A stretch of 64,000 nucleotides of DNA from Litoreibacter roseus (lineage in GTDB: Bacteria; Pseudomonadota; Alphaproteobacteria; Rhodobacterales; Rhodobacteraceae), in NCBI RefSeq assembly GCF_009811795.1, contig NZ_BLJE01000002.1:1116001-1180000 (forward strand). The letters run 5' to 3'. The first letter of the stretch is position 1; the number at the start of each line of letters is the position of its first letter. The position numbers were made by a program, and so were the translations under genes. Shown piece by piece: positions 18,293-26,835 of this stretch. The notes below the pieces were generated by a model that worked only from the letters and a program-made list of their open reading frames with translations, had not been told where the DNA came from and searched no databases.

Positions 18293-19260
18293 AGGTACTC
18301 ATACTTGGCGGCGGCGGCATGGTCGGACAGAAACTCGCGCGCCATCTTGCGGCCAAAGGTCTGAACGGGACGTCGGTCGACCTCACCCTGCACGACATCG
18401 CCTTCCCGCCGGACGCGATCCCCGGCGCGGCGCAGAAGACGGGCAATCTGGCAGAGCCGGGTCAGATGGAGGCGTTGGCCAAGGACAGGTACGACGTGAT
18501 TTTTCATCTTGCCTCCATCGTGTCGGGCGAGGCGGAAACCGATTTTGACAAGGGGTGGCAGGTCAACATGTTCCCCACCTGGCGATTGCTGGAGGCCTTG
18601 CGTTCCGAGCACGAGGCCACCGGTGGATCCTATGTGCCGCGGCTGGTCTTCACCTCATCGATTGCGGTTTTCGGCGGACCGTATCCCGATCAGATCATTG
18701 ACACGTTCTTCTGCGCGCCGCAGACCTCTTACGGCGCGCAGAAGGCCATTTGTGAGACGATGATCTCGGACTTCTCGCGTAAAGGCTTCGTCGATGGTCT
18801 TTCGATCCGACTGCCTACAATCTGTGTCCGGCCCGGCAAGGCCAATCTGGCCGCATCGTCGTTTTTCTCCGGCATCATTCGGGAGCCGCTGAATGGCAAG
18901 GATGCCATCCTGCCGGTTCCTGACACCGTGCGCCACTGGCACGCCTCGCCCCGGTCTGCGGTCGGGTTTCTGGTTCACGCGGCGGGGCTGGATACCCGGC
19001 GGCTTGAAGGGCGGCGCGCTTTGAATTTGCCGGGCGTCAGTTGCACGGTGGCCGAACAGATCGAGGCGTTGCGCCGGGTGGCGGGCGAGGATGTCGTTGC
19101 CCGTATCAAGCCGCAACCGGACCCGGCCATTCAAAAGATCGTCGCGGGCTGGCCGCGTGATTTCGCGCCAGAGCGAGCGATTGCACTTGGCTTCACTGCA
19201 GAGCAGAGCTTTGAAGAGATCATTCGCGTCTACATCGAGGACGATCTGAAACCGGTCTAG
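18289..19260 (+). CDS. denD: NAD-dependent epimerase/dehydratase family protein, D-erythronate dehydrogenase (DenD)-like
   Basis: A 323-residue extended SDR: MKVLILGGGGMVGQKLARHL (nucleotide site), HLASIVSGEAETDF, and catalytic SYGAQK. The conserved stretch RLPTICVRPGKANLAASSFFSG is typical of DenD and related dehydrogenases, which oxidise D-erythronate to 2-keto-D-erythronate. Nucleotide-sugar epimerase activity is unlikely given this motif. Its stop overlaps the convergent GntR gene by 4 nt. The gene name rests on similarity and I would treat it as probable. Confidence 0.85.
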   Translation: MKVLILGGGGMVGQKLARHLAAKGLNGTSVDLTLHDIAFPPDAIPGAAQKTGNLAEPGQMEALAKDRYDVIFHLASIVSGEAETDFDKGWQVNMFPTWRLLEALRSEHEATGGSYVPRLVFTSSIAVFGGPYPDQIIDTFFCAPQTSYGAQKAICETMISDFSRKGFVDGLSIRLPTICVRPGKANLAASSFFSGIIREPLNGKDAILPVPDTVRHWHASPRSAVGFLVHAAGLDTRRLEGRRALNLPGVSCTVAEQIEALRRVAGEDVVARIKPQPDPAIQKIVAGWPRDFAPERAIALGFTAEQSFEEIIRVYIEDDLKPV

Positions 19261-19901
19261 AGATTGCGTTTTAGGTGGTCGTATATCGCCTCGCGGCAGG
19301 TCGGTTCGTCGCGCGCCAAAGCGGCGTCCAGAATCGCCTGATGTTCGCTGATGATGGCGCGGAAGTAGTTGGTGCCGAAGTCCCGTTCCTGCGTCACCAT
19401 CTGCTGGCGGAATTGGTCGTAGACCCGATTGTAAGTCTCTCGCAGCAATGCCGAATCGCAGGCGGAGATGAGTGTCTTGTGGAAGTCGCGCTCCGCATCG
19501 CTCCACAATTGCATGTTGTCCTCAACGGCGCCTGATGTGGCCACGCGCGTTTCGATGTGACTGAGTTTGTGATGAGCCGCGGCCAGTTGCGCTTCCCATT
19601 CCAGACCGCCGTTTTGCATCGACGCAATCGCGCCTTCCTGTTCCAGCAAAATACGAAACTTGGTCACGTCATGGCGGCGTTCCGGGGTGGCCTCGCGGGT
19701 CCGAAACCCGCGCTGTTCCTCGAACGTTACAAGGCCCGCCGCAGTCAGGCGCAACAAAATCTCGCGAATTGTATTGGCCGAACAATTGTAGCGTTTGCGC
19801 AGATCTTCGGGCTTGAGTTTCTGCGCCGGTCCGAACTGCGCGGTGAGCAACATCCGGTGAAGTTCGTCGTGAATTTCGGTGGTATGCACCTTTGTCAGCA
19901 T
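19257..19901 (-). CDS. GntR-family (FCD-type) regulator of the TRAP operon
   Basis: A 214-residue regulator: N-terminal winged helix (LKPEDLRKRYNCSANTIREILLRLTAAGLV) and a helical C-terminal FCD-type domain with the metal/ligand-binding residues DAERDFHKTLI and SEHQAIL. The ATG at 19901 begins a family-like N-terminus; a longer frame reaches back across the operator region and is unlikely. It is transcribed away from the TRAP sugar-acid operon, with a large palindrome between them, so it probably represses that operon until a sugar-acid intermediate binds. Confidence 0.9.
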   Translation of the reverse strand: MLTKVHTTEIHDELHRMLLTAQFGPAQKLKPEDLRKRYNCSANTIREILLRLTAAGLVTFEEQRGFRTREATPERRHDVTKFRILLEQEGAIASMQNGGLEWEAQLAAAHHKLSHIETRVATSGAVEDNMQLWSDAERDFHKTLISACDSALLRETYNRVYDQFRQQMVTQERDFGTNYFRAIISEHQAILDAALARDEPTCREAIYDHLKRNL

Positions 19902-19938
19902 CTGGCCTAGCCCTTTATGTTGCCTTTTCTGAGTAGCT

Positions 19939-19977
19939 TTATAATTTCGAATATTCAACAAAATTTCGAAATTATAA
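19939..19977. promoter_or_regulatory. 39-bp inverted repeat: GntR operator / divergent promoter
   Basis: Two perfect 13-bp arms, TTATAATTTCGAA and TTCGAAATTATAA, are separated by 13 bp. Each arm contains the palindrome TTCGAA, so the repeat presents two sites 19 bp apart (about two helical turns), plus GAATATTC overlapping the left arm. It is strikingly AT-rich in a GC-rich genome. It lies 37 bp upstream of the GntR start and 125 bp upstream of dctP, the expected place for a repressor operator. Confidence 0.7.
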
Positions 19978-20101
19978 AAAATATCAATTTTTTGTTGCGA
20001 GGTCGGAAAGCCGTTGCTACGGTCTGGCTCACGCGGTGCCAAAGACGGTCGGACGACAAGACCCCAGGTGCCCGGAGATTCAAACCGTCTGGGAGGACAT
20101 C

Positions 20102-21133
20102 ATGACATTCAAGAAGACCGTGGCGGCATCTGTTGCAGCCCTTGCGATGGCAGCCACCGGCGCCTTGGCCGATGGCCATGCCGAGAAGACAACACTGCGC
20201 ATCCAAACCCACTACGCACCTGAAACCGTGTCCGGCAAGCTGGCGGCGCAGTATGTCGAGGACATTCAGACGATGTCCGGCGGCGCCATTGAAGTGGAGA
20301 TGTTCTATTCCGCTTCCGTCGTGAAATCCGTTGAGACCTTTGATGCGGCGGCAACTGGCATTCTCGACTGCGATATGACGGGCGGCGGCTATCAGACGGG
20401 CAAGAACAGCGCGTTCCAGTTCGTGGGCGATATCATGGGCGGCTACTCCACGCCGTATCAGCAGCTGAGCTGGCTGTATTACGGTGGTGGTAAGGAAGCT
20501 GCTGCGCCGCTCTATAACAAGTATGGGATGGAGTTGATCGGTTGGTGGGTCTACGGGCAGGAAAGCTTTGCCTCGGGCAAGCCCATCGAGAAGGTGGCAG
20601 ATTTCAAGGACTGGAAGTTCCGCTCGCCCCCCGGCATGGAAACCAAGATTTTCGAAAAGCTCGGTGCCAAGCCAATCGTGATGGACTTCACTGAAATCTT
20701 CACCGCGCTTGAAACCGGAATCATCGACGGGGCGGATGCGTCTGGTTTGGCAAACAACGTGGGCCTTGGTCTGTATGACATCGTCAAGTATGCCAACTTC
20801 CCGGGCTTCCACTCAATGCCATCCGATCACCTGGCATGTAACAAAGCCAAATGGGACGCGATGCCCGAAGCTCACCAGCGCATCATGAATGTTGCGATGG
20901 AAGCATTGGCTTTGCGCACAGCGCTGACCTTCGAAAAGAAGAACGCCGAGGCCGCTGCACAACTACGGGAGCAGGGCGTGACACTCAGCGCGTGGTCCGA
21001 CGAGGAGCTGCAGAAGTTCCGGGATGCAGCGCAGGCAACATGGCCTGAGTTTGCCGATACACCGGAAGCCAAAGCACTGGTCGAAAGCCACATGGCGTAC
21101 CTGACCCAGCTTGGTCTCGTGTCCGGTAACTAA
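20102..21133 (+). CDS. dctP: TRAP transporter periplasmic solute-binding protein (DctP family)
   Basis: A 343-residue exported binding protein that captures an organic acid for the DctQM permease. The signal peptide is MTFKKTVAASVAALAMAATGALA. The conserved Arg region FKDWKFRSPPG carries the carboxylate-binding Arg typical of DctP, and TGIIDGADASG is the later conserved segment. ATG at 20102 follows GGGAGGACATC. First gene of the ten-gene sugar-acid operon; the ligand is probably a hexuronate, aldonate or aldarate. Confidence 0.95.
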   Translation: MTFKKTVAASVAALAMAATGALADGHAEKTTLRIQTHYAPETVSGKLAAQYVEDIQTMSGGAIEVEMFYSASVVKSVETFDAAATGILDCDMTGGGYQTGKNSAFQFVGDIMGGYSTPYQQLSWLYYGGGKEAAAPLYNKYGMELIGWWVYGQESFASGKPIEKVADFKDWKFRSPPGMETKIFEKLGAKPIVMDFTEIFTALETGIIDGADASGLANNVGLGLYDIVKYANFPGFHSMPSDHLACNKAKWDAMPEAHQRIMNVAMEALALRTALTFEKKNAEAAAQLREQGVTLSAWSDEELQKFRDAAQATWPEFADTPEAKALVESHMAYLTQLGLVSGN

Positions 21134-21148
21134 CTAAGCCAAACGACG

Positions 21149-21168
21149 GGCGACCCTTCCGGGTCGCC
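21149..21168 (+). terminator. Stem-loop between dctP and dctQ (attenuator-like)
   Basis: GGCGACCC, loop TTCC, GGGTCGCC, followed by a T/C-rich tail. It lies 15 bp after the dctP stop and 33 bp before dctQ. Such elements typically allow more binding protein than permease to be made; partial termination or mRNA stabilisation are both possible. Confidence 0.6.
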
Positions 21169-21200
21169 TCTCTTCTTTTCACGAAAGTGCGGAGACTCTG

Positions 21201-21803
21201 ATGGTCGAGCATGAGCGTACCGGCTGGGTGGATGCCTTCACCTGGCGGTTTTCCCGACTTGCCATGATCCTTCCGGCCGTGATCGTCGCGATCATGTTCT
21301 ACGAAGTTCTCATGCGCTACGTGTTTGAGCGTCCGACCTTGTGGGTCAATGAGGCGTCGCTCTGGATGGGGGGCATGGTGTACCTGTTCTCCGGTCTCTA
21401 CGCGATGCAGCAACGCAGCCACATCCGGATATTCATCCTCTACGATGTCGTGCCTTTGCCGCTGCGCCGTCTTTTCGACATTGTGTCGATGTTCTGCGTG
21501 ATCATTTTTTGCTTCGCGGTCATCTGGGGCGGATTTGGCGAGGCCTGGGCCAAGATGATGCGGTGGGAGCGGTTCGGAACTGCATGGGATCCACCGATCC
21601 CGGCCACGATGAAGCCGCTGATCCTGTTCACCTTGTTCGTCGTGACCGTGCAGGCCGTGTCCAACCTGATCATGGACTGGAACCGACCGCCGGAACATCT
21701 CGACATCACGGATGAGGTCGACATCAACATCGAAGAGATCAAGCGCGCGCAGGCCGAGGCCGCAGCCGAAGCGGAAAACCCGCTGAAGAGAATAAAACAC
21801 TAG
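21201..21803 (+). CDS. dctQ: TRAP transporter small permease (DctQ family)
   Basis: A 200-residue membrane protein with four hydrophobic segments (LAMILPAVIVAIMFYEVLMRY, SLWMGGMVYLFSGLYAMQQ, LFDIVSMFCVIIFCFAVIW, LILFTLFVVTVQAVSNLIM) and the family motif around RPTLWVNEAS. It pairs with DctM to form the membrane complex. It has a C-terminal cytoplasmic, highly charged tail. It is the second gene of the TRAP operon. Confidence 0.92.
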   Translation: MVEHERTGWVDAFTWRFSRLAMILPAVIVAIMFYEVLMRYVFERPTLWVNEASLWMGGMVYLFSGLYAMQQRSHIRIFILYDVVPLPLRRLFDIVSMFCVIIFCFAVIWGGFGEAWAKMMRWERFGTAWDPPIPATMKPLILFTLFVVTVQAVSNLIMDWNRPPEHLDITDEVDINIEEIKRAQAEAAAEAENPLKRIKH

Positions 21804-21853
21804 ACCGCACTGGTCCGGGGACACGGACAGCCGAGGTCATCGAGGGGGACATC

Positions 21854-23470
21854 ATGGATATCGGGACAATCTCACTCGTCCTACTGCTTGGGATGCTGGC
21901 GCTGTTGGCGATCGGGATGCCTTTGGGGTTCGCCTCAGGCTTCCTGGCCGTACTGGTCATGGTGATGAAGTTTGAACCGCAGCTTCTCTGGGCGCCGTGG
22001 ACCTTTGGCGACGGGCTTCTGACCGGCAATTTCGGGACTGGGCCACTGAATATTCTGGCCCAAAGGATGTATGGGCTAACAACAGATTACGTCCTGATCT
22101 CTGTTCCGCTTTTTATCCTGATGGCAACACTGCTGGAGCGTTCGGGGATCGCGCGGGACATGTATTCTTCGCTTTCCGTCTGGCTGAACCGCACCCGCGG
22201 CGGCATCGCGATTGTGACCTCCCTGATGGCTGTCGTCATGGCTGCCATGTCCGGTATCATCGGCGGCGAGGTCGTGCTGTTGGGCCTCATCGCATTGCCG
22301 CAAATGCTGCGACTTGGCTACGATCAGAACCTTGCCATCGGTACGATCTGTGCGTCCGGTTCGCTGGGCACGATGATCCCGCCCTCCATCGTTCTGATCT
22401 TCTATGGGCTGATCACGGAGACGTCGATCCACGCGCTCTTCAAGGGGGCATTCGTGCCGGGCTTCATTCTGGCCTCTTGCTACATCACATACATCATCAT
22501 CCGCACGCAGATTAATCCATCGCTGGCCCCGCTGCCTGAACCGTCCGAAGATGATATGACCGGTTCGCAGAAGCTGACCTACGGCTCCGCTCTTTTGGCG
22601 ATGATTGCTGTCGTTGTCCTCAGCGTTGGCATCGGACGTACGGTCTTTCTGATTGCGATGGAGCGGGTGACAGAACAGACGTCGATCCTCAGCAGCGGGC
22701 AACTGACCACGCGGGGTATTATTGTTGTGGCGCTGTTGGCCTTTCTTTTGCTCTACATCCGTCCGAAGCGGGCAATCGAGGCATGGCATGTGGGCAAAGG
22801 TCTTCTGGCGCCGATGCTGGTGGTGGGCGTTGTTCTGGGCTCCATCTATGGCGGGGTTACGGGGATCACCGAAGCCGCCGGGATGGGAACGATTGCCGTT
22901 CTGATCATGATCTTGCTGCGGGGCGAATTTTCTCTCACGTTGCTGCGCGAAGCCCTGATGCGCACGTTCAAATCCACCGGCACGATCATCTGGGTAACCT
23001 TCGGGGCCACGGCACTTGCGGGAGCGTACACGATTGCGGGTGGGCCGACTTACGTGGCCAATCTGATCGTAGGCTACGATCTCCCGACGCTGGGCGTCCT
23101 CTTTGTCATGATGATCATCTTCCTCTTTCTGGGTGCCTTCATGGACTGGGTTGGAATCGTGCTGCTTGTGATGCCTGTCTTCCTGCCCATTGTTCTGAAG
23201 CTGCCCATCGAAGAGATCGGGGTGTTCTCGCCACTGGTCGAAGATCCGCGCTTCCTCAGCGTCTGGTTCGGCATTCTGTTCTGTGTGAACATGCAGGTCA
23301 GCTTCCTGTCACCACCCTTCGGTCCGGCGGCGTTCTATCTGAAATCCGTAGCCCCGCCGCATATCAGCTTGCCGGATATCTTCCGGGGGTTCCTGCCCTT
23401 CATCGCCATCCAACTGTTTGTTCTGATGTTGATCCTCTTCTTCCCGGAACTGACGATGTTCTTCAGATAA
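21854..23470 (+). CDS. dctM: TRAP transporter large permease (DctM family)
   Basis: A 538-residue integral membrane protein with at least 12 predicted hydrophobic segments. DctM landmarks include VPLFILMATLLERSGIA, SGIIGGEVVLLGLIALPQML, the GTICASGSLGTMIPPSIVLI motif, and a late MDWVGIVLLVMPVFLPI. It moves the captured organic acid inward with Na+ cotransport. It is longer than the usual roughly 430 residues because of an inserted segment around residues 220-310, seen in some TRAP subgroups. Confidence 0.93.
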   Translation: MDIGTISLVLLLGMLALLAIGMPLGFASGFLAVLVMVMKFEPQLLWAPWTFGDGLLTGNFGTGPLNILAQRMYGLTTDYVLISVPLFILMATLLERSGIARDMYSSLSVWLNRTRGGIAIVTSLMAVVMAAMSGIIGGEVVLLGLIALPQMLRLGYDQNLAIGTICASGSLGTMIPPSIVLIFYGLITETSIHALFKGAFVPGFILASCYITYIIIRTQINPSLAPLPEPSEDDMTGSQKLTYGSALLAMIAVVVLSVGIGRTVFLIAMERVTEQTSILSSGQLTTRGIIVVALLAFLLLYIRPKRAIEAWHVGKGLLAPMLVVGVVLGSIYGGVTGITEAAGMGTIAVLIMILLRGEFSLTLLREALMRTFKSTGTIIWVTFGATALAGAYTIAGGPTYVANLIVGYDLPTLGVLFVMMIIFLFLGAFMDWVGIVLLVMPVFLPIVLKLPIEEIGVFSPLVEDPRFLSVWFGILFCVNMQVSFLSPPFGPAAFYLKSVAPPHISLPDIFRGFLPFIAIQLFVLMLILFFPELTMFFR

Positions 23471-23504
23471 CCCACACCACATCGGCGATCCCCGGAGTTT
23501 TGCC

Positions 23505-25007
23505 ATGAAGGATTCCATCCGCCTTGATCCCGACGACACCGTCGTCACCGCGACCCGCGCGCTGGAGGCGGGGACGTCGGTCGAAGGTGTTGTCACACGC
23601 ATGTTGATCCCTTCGGGCCATAAGGTCGCGACAGTGGATATCCCGAAAGGCGCGCAGGTGCGCAAATATGCCCAGTTCATCGGGCTGGCATCCGAAGACA
23701 TTCCGGCTGGTGCCCATGTCCACACCCACAACGTCGATTTTCAGAACACCGACATGGACTATGAATTCGCAACGGATATGCGTCCTGTTGCGCCTGCAAC
23801 AGGTGACAGTTTCATGGGATACGGCCGCGACAATGGCAGCGTGGGCACGCGCAATTATATCGCCATCGTCACTTCTGTGAATTGCTCTGCCACCGCGGCG
23901 CGGCGCATTGCCGATGCCTTTGGGCCGGACGAGCTTGCCGCCTATCCCAATGTCGACGGTGTGGTGGCCTTCGTACATGGTACCGGCTGCGGTATGGCCG
24001 ACAGCGGTGACGGATTCGAGGCGTTGCAACGTGTGATGTGGGGCTACGCGCGCCACCCCAACCATGCAGGCGTCCTGATGGTGGGGCTGGGTTGCGAGAT
24101 GAACCAGATCGACTGGTTGCTTGAGGCCTACGGCCTGACGCAGAGCCCGCTCTTTCAGGTGATGAACATCCAGAACGTCGCGGGGCTGCAAAGGACGATA
24201 GATATGGGCATCGAAAAGGTTCGCGCGATGTTGCCCTTGGCCAATGAAGCGAAACGCAGCCCCTGTCCGGCCTCGGCCTTGAAGGTCGCGCTCCAATGTG
24301 GCGGCTCGGACGCGTGGTCGGGGATCACGGCGAACCCGGCTTTGGGCTATGCCTGTGATCTGCTGGCGGCACAGGGTGGAACAGGTGTCTTGGCCGAAAC
24401 GCCCGAGATTTACGGCGCCGAGCATCTTCTGACCCGCCGCGCGGTCAGCGCTGACGTTGGCGAAAAGCTGGTCGGCCTGATCCGCTGGTGGGAGGATTAC
24501 ACCGCCCGCAACAAGGGGTCCATGGACAACAATCCTAGCCCCGGCAACAAGAAGGGCGGGCTAACAACGATCCTGGAGAAATCCCTGGGCGCTGCCGCAA
24601 AAGGCGGGACGTCGCCCCTGACCGGTGTCTACAAATACGCTGAACCTGTCACGGCTTCCGGGTTCACCTTTATGGACAGTCCCGGCTACGACCCAGCTTC
24701 GGTCACGGGGCAGATCGCGGGGGGCTGCAACGTGGTGGTGTTCACGACTGGGCGCGGCTCTGCCTTTGGGTCAAAACCTGCGCCCACGATCAAGGTGGCG
24801 ACAAATACGGCAATGTACGAACGGATGACCGACGACATGGATGTCAACGCCGGCGACATGCTGTCTGCTGGCGTGTCGTTGGAAGAAAAGGGGCGCGAGA
24901 TCTACGATATGATCTTGCGCGTGGCTTCGGGCGAGGTCACGAAATCCGAGGCGCAGGGTCTGGGCGATTACGAGTTCGTGCCGTGGCAGATTGGTGCGGT
25001 GATGTGA
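23505..25007 (+). CDS. UxaA-family dehydratase (altronate/galactarate dehydratase-like)
   Basis: A 500-residue UxaA-type protein: N-terminal SAF-like domain (residues 1-90) and the large catalytic domain beginning around GYGRDNGSVGTRNY, with VHGTGCGMA and LGCEMNQ. It dehydrates an aldonic or aldaric acid to its 2-keto-3-deoxy form. KDG kinase at the other end of the operon would fit conversion of altronate to KDG. Fusion of the SAF and catalytic parts is the standard UxaA form; the substrate is inferred. Its stop overlaps the next start (GTGA). Confidence 0.9.
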   Translation: MKDSIRLDPDDTVVTATRALEAGTSVEGVVTRMLIPSGHKVATVDIPKGAQVRKYAQFIGLASEDIPAGAHVHTHNVDFQNTDMDYEFATDMRPVAPATGDSFMGYGRDNGSVGTRNYIAIVTSVNCSATAARRIADAFGPDELAAYPNVDGVVAFVHGTGCGMADSGDGFEALQRVMWGYARHPNHAGVLMVGLGCEMNQIDWLLEAYGLTQSPLFQVMNIQNVAGLQRTIDMGIEKVRAMLPLANEAKRSPCPASALKVALQCGGSDAWSGITANPALGYACDLLAAQGGTGVLAETPEIYGAEHLLTRRAVSADVGEKLVGLIRWWEDYTARNKGSMDNNPSPGNKKGGLTTILEKSLGAAAKGGTSPLTGVYKYAEPVTASGFTFMDSPGYDPASVTGQIAGGCNVVVFTTGRGSAFGSKPAPTIKVATNTAMYERMTDDMDVNAGDMLSAGVSLEEKGREIYDMILRVASGEVTKSEAQGLGDYEFVPWQIGAVM

Positions 25008-26005
25008 TCCGGATCGCGATTGTCGGATATGGCATCATCGGCAAGCGCCACGCAGATATCGTGCGGGCGCATCCCGCTTGCAGCTTGGCGGCTGTGATTG
25101 ATCCCGTCCCTGATCAGGTCGGTGACATCGCTGAGCCGGTCTTCGCTTCCATCCACACCGTTGATGTTCCGGTGGACGCCGCCATCGTTGCAACGCCGTC
25201 TGATCTGCATGCGGATCACGCGGTCGCCTGTGCTGCGCGCGGCTGGCACATGATCGTGGAAAAGCCGGTGGCCCACAGTCTTGAGGCCGGGGCCCAGATC
25301 GTGGCCGCCTTCAAGGCCGCGGGCGTTCATACGCTGGTGGGCCATCACCGGCGACACCATAAGAACATGGTTACCCTGAAGAACATTCTGGACAGTGGTG
25401 CGATTGGTGCGCCCGTCTCCGCCACGCTGATGTGGCTGATGAAAAAACCCGATCCTTACTTCGATGTGCCGTGGCGGTCTGGCGACGGCGGCTCGCCTGT
25501 AACGATGAACCTTGTCCACGACATCGATCTTCTGCGCTACCTTTTGGGAGATGTGATCGATGTCACCGCTCTGCACGGCAAAAGTCTGCGCGGGGCCGAC
25601 CGTAACGAGAACGGCGTCGTGGCGCTTCGGTTTGACAGCGGCGCCACCGCAACGATTGCCTTTGCTGATGTGACGCCAAGTCCGTGGGGGTTTGAAACCG
25701 CAACATCAGAAAGCCCAGCAATCCCCGCGACACGGCAGGACATGCTGTTTATCGCAGGGACGGCGGGGGCGGTGTCTTACCCGTCCCTGACCGTCTGGAC
25801 GGGGGCGGCCGATTGGACCGAGAAGCCGGACGCAGACCAGCACGGGACGGATGACACAATCCCGTTTCGCGCGCAGCTGGATCACTTTCTTGAACTGCTT
25901 GCAGGCAAGGTGCCCCCACGTGTCGATGTCGCCGAAGGCCTTGAAACTCTGCGCGTGACGTTGGAGGCCGAGGCGCTTCTGGCTCGGCACAGGCGCGCGC
26001 TATGA
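25004..26005 (+). CDS. Gfo/Idh/MocA-family oxidoreductase
   Basis: A 333-residue NAD(P)-dependent sugar or cyclitol dehydrogenase. It starts at GTG 25004, overlapping the upstream stop: VIRIAIVGYGIIGKRHADIV is the Rossmann motif, VEKPVAHS carries the conserved catalytic Lys in EKP, and NLVHDIDLLRYLLGD the His/Asp pair. The alternative GTG 21 bp upstream would add seven residues not seen in the family. It belongs to the TRAP operon between UxaA and the AroE-like gene; its substrate is unknown. Confidence 0.88.
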   Translation: MIRIAIVGYGIIGKRHADIVRAHPACSLAAVIDPVPDQVGDIAEPVFASIHTVDVPVDAAIVATPSDLHADHAVACAARGWHMIVEKPVAHSLEAGAQIVAAFKAAGVHTLVGHHRRHHKNMVTLKNILDSGAIGAPVSATLMWLMKKPDPYFDVPWRSGDGGSPVTMNLVHDIDLLRYLLGDVIDVTALHGKSLRGADRNENGVVALRFDSGATATIAFADVTPSPWGFETATSESPAIPATRQDMLFIAGTAGAVSYPSLTVWTGAADWTEKPDADQHGTDDTIPFRAQLDHFLELLAGKVPPRVDVAEGLETLRVTLEAEALLARHRRAL

Positions 26006-26835
26006 CAACGCTGAGGGCAGGTCTGATCGGCGCGCATATCAGCAGAACCCGGCTTCCACGTGCGCTTGAACTGATGTGCGATGCCGCCAAGATTTCGCTG
26101 GAGTTCGAGTTGATCGACACCGCGAACCGTCCCGATTTCCAGTTTGATGCTTGCGTCGATGCAGTGAGAAATTCGGGCTGGACCGGTGTTACCGTGACCC
26201 ATCCATTCAAACCACAGGCGGCGTTCTATGCTGGTGCAGGGATGGTGGATGATGTCGCACATCTGAGGTCCGCCAATACGCTGGTTTTTGGCAAGGACAT
26301 TTGTGGCCATAACACCGACTACACCGGATTTCTGTCCATGTGGCGCGCGATCATGGGGGACGCTGCGCCGGGCAAAGTTGCAATGGCCGGGGCGGGCGGG
26401 GTGGCGCAGGCTTTGGGACCGGCGCTGCAAGCTTTGGGGTGCGCGCATCTTTCGATCTGGGATTCCCAACCGGACCGCGCCGCCCAGCTGTGCCAAACCC
26501 TGGGTCCCAACTGCAGCATAGCCGAACCTGCGCACGCCACATCCGCCGCAACGGGGCTTGTAAACGCAACGCCGCTTGGCATGGCAGAATATCCGGGCAA
26601 TGCGTTTTCGTCAGACGGCTTGGGCAGCCAAACATGGGCCTTTGATGCCGTCTATACACCGCCAGAAACGCGGTTTCTCCGCGATGCGACCGCCGCAGGG
26701 CTGAAAACAATCAGCGGGTTCGAGCTGTTCAAGCACATGGCCGTGCGCAGTTTCGAGGCCTATACCGACCTGAAGCCGGACGAGGGCATGATCGATCAGC
26801 TTGACGCCCTCAGGCCTATGGAGGTCGGTGTATGA
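26002..26835 (+). CDS. Shikimate/quinate dehydrogenase (AroE)-like protein
   Basis: A 277-residue AroE-fold protein. The substrate loop ISRTRLP replaces the usual SxSP motif. Catalytic Lys70 is in VTVTHPFK and Asp106 in GHNTD, and the cofactor loop is MAGAGGVAQA. True AroE genes are seldom within sugar-acid operons, so this is probably a quinate-, shikimate- or other cyclitol-oxidising relative rather than the biosynthetic enzyme. It overlaps the genes on both sides by 4 nt. Confidence 0.85.
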   Translation: MTTLRAGLIGAHISRTRLPRALELMCDAAKISLEFELIDTANRPDFQFDACVDAVRNSGWTGVTVTHPFKPQAAFYAGAGMVDDVAHLRSANTLVFGKDICGHNTDYTGFLSMWRAIMGDAAPGKVAMAGAGGVAQALGPALQALGCAHLSIWDSQPDRAAQLCQTLGPNCSIAEPAHATSAATGLVNATPLGMAEYPGNAFSSDGLGSQTWAFDAVYTPPETRFLRDATAAGLKTISGFELFKHMAVRSFEAYTDLKPDEGMIDQLDALRPMEVGV

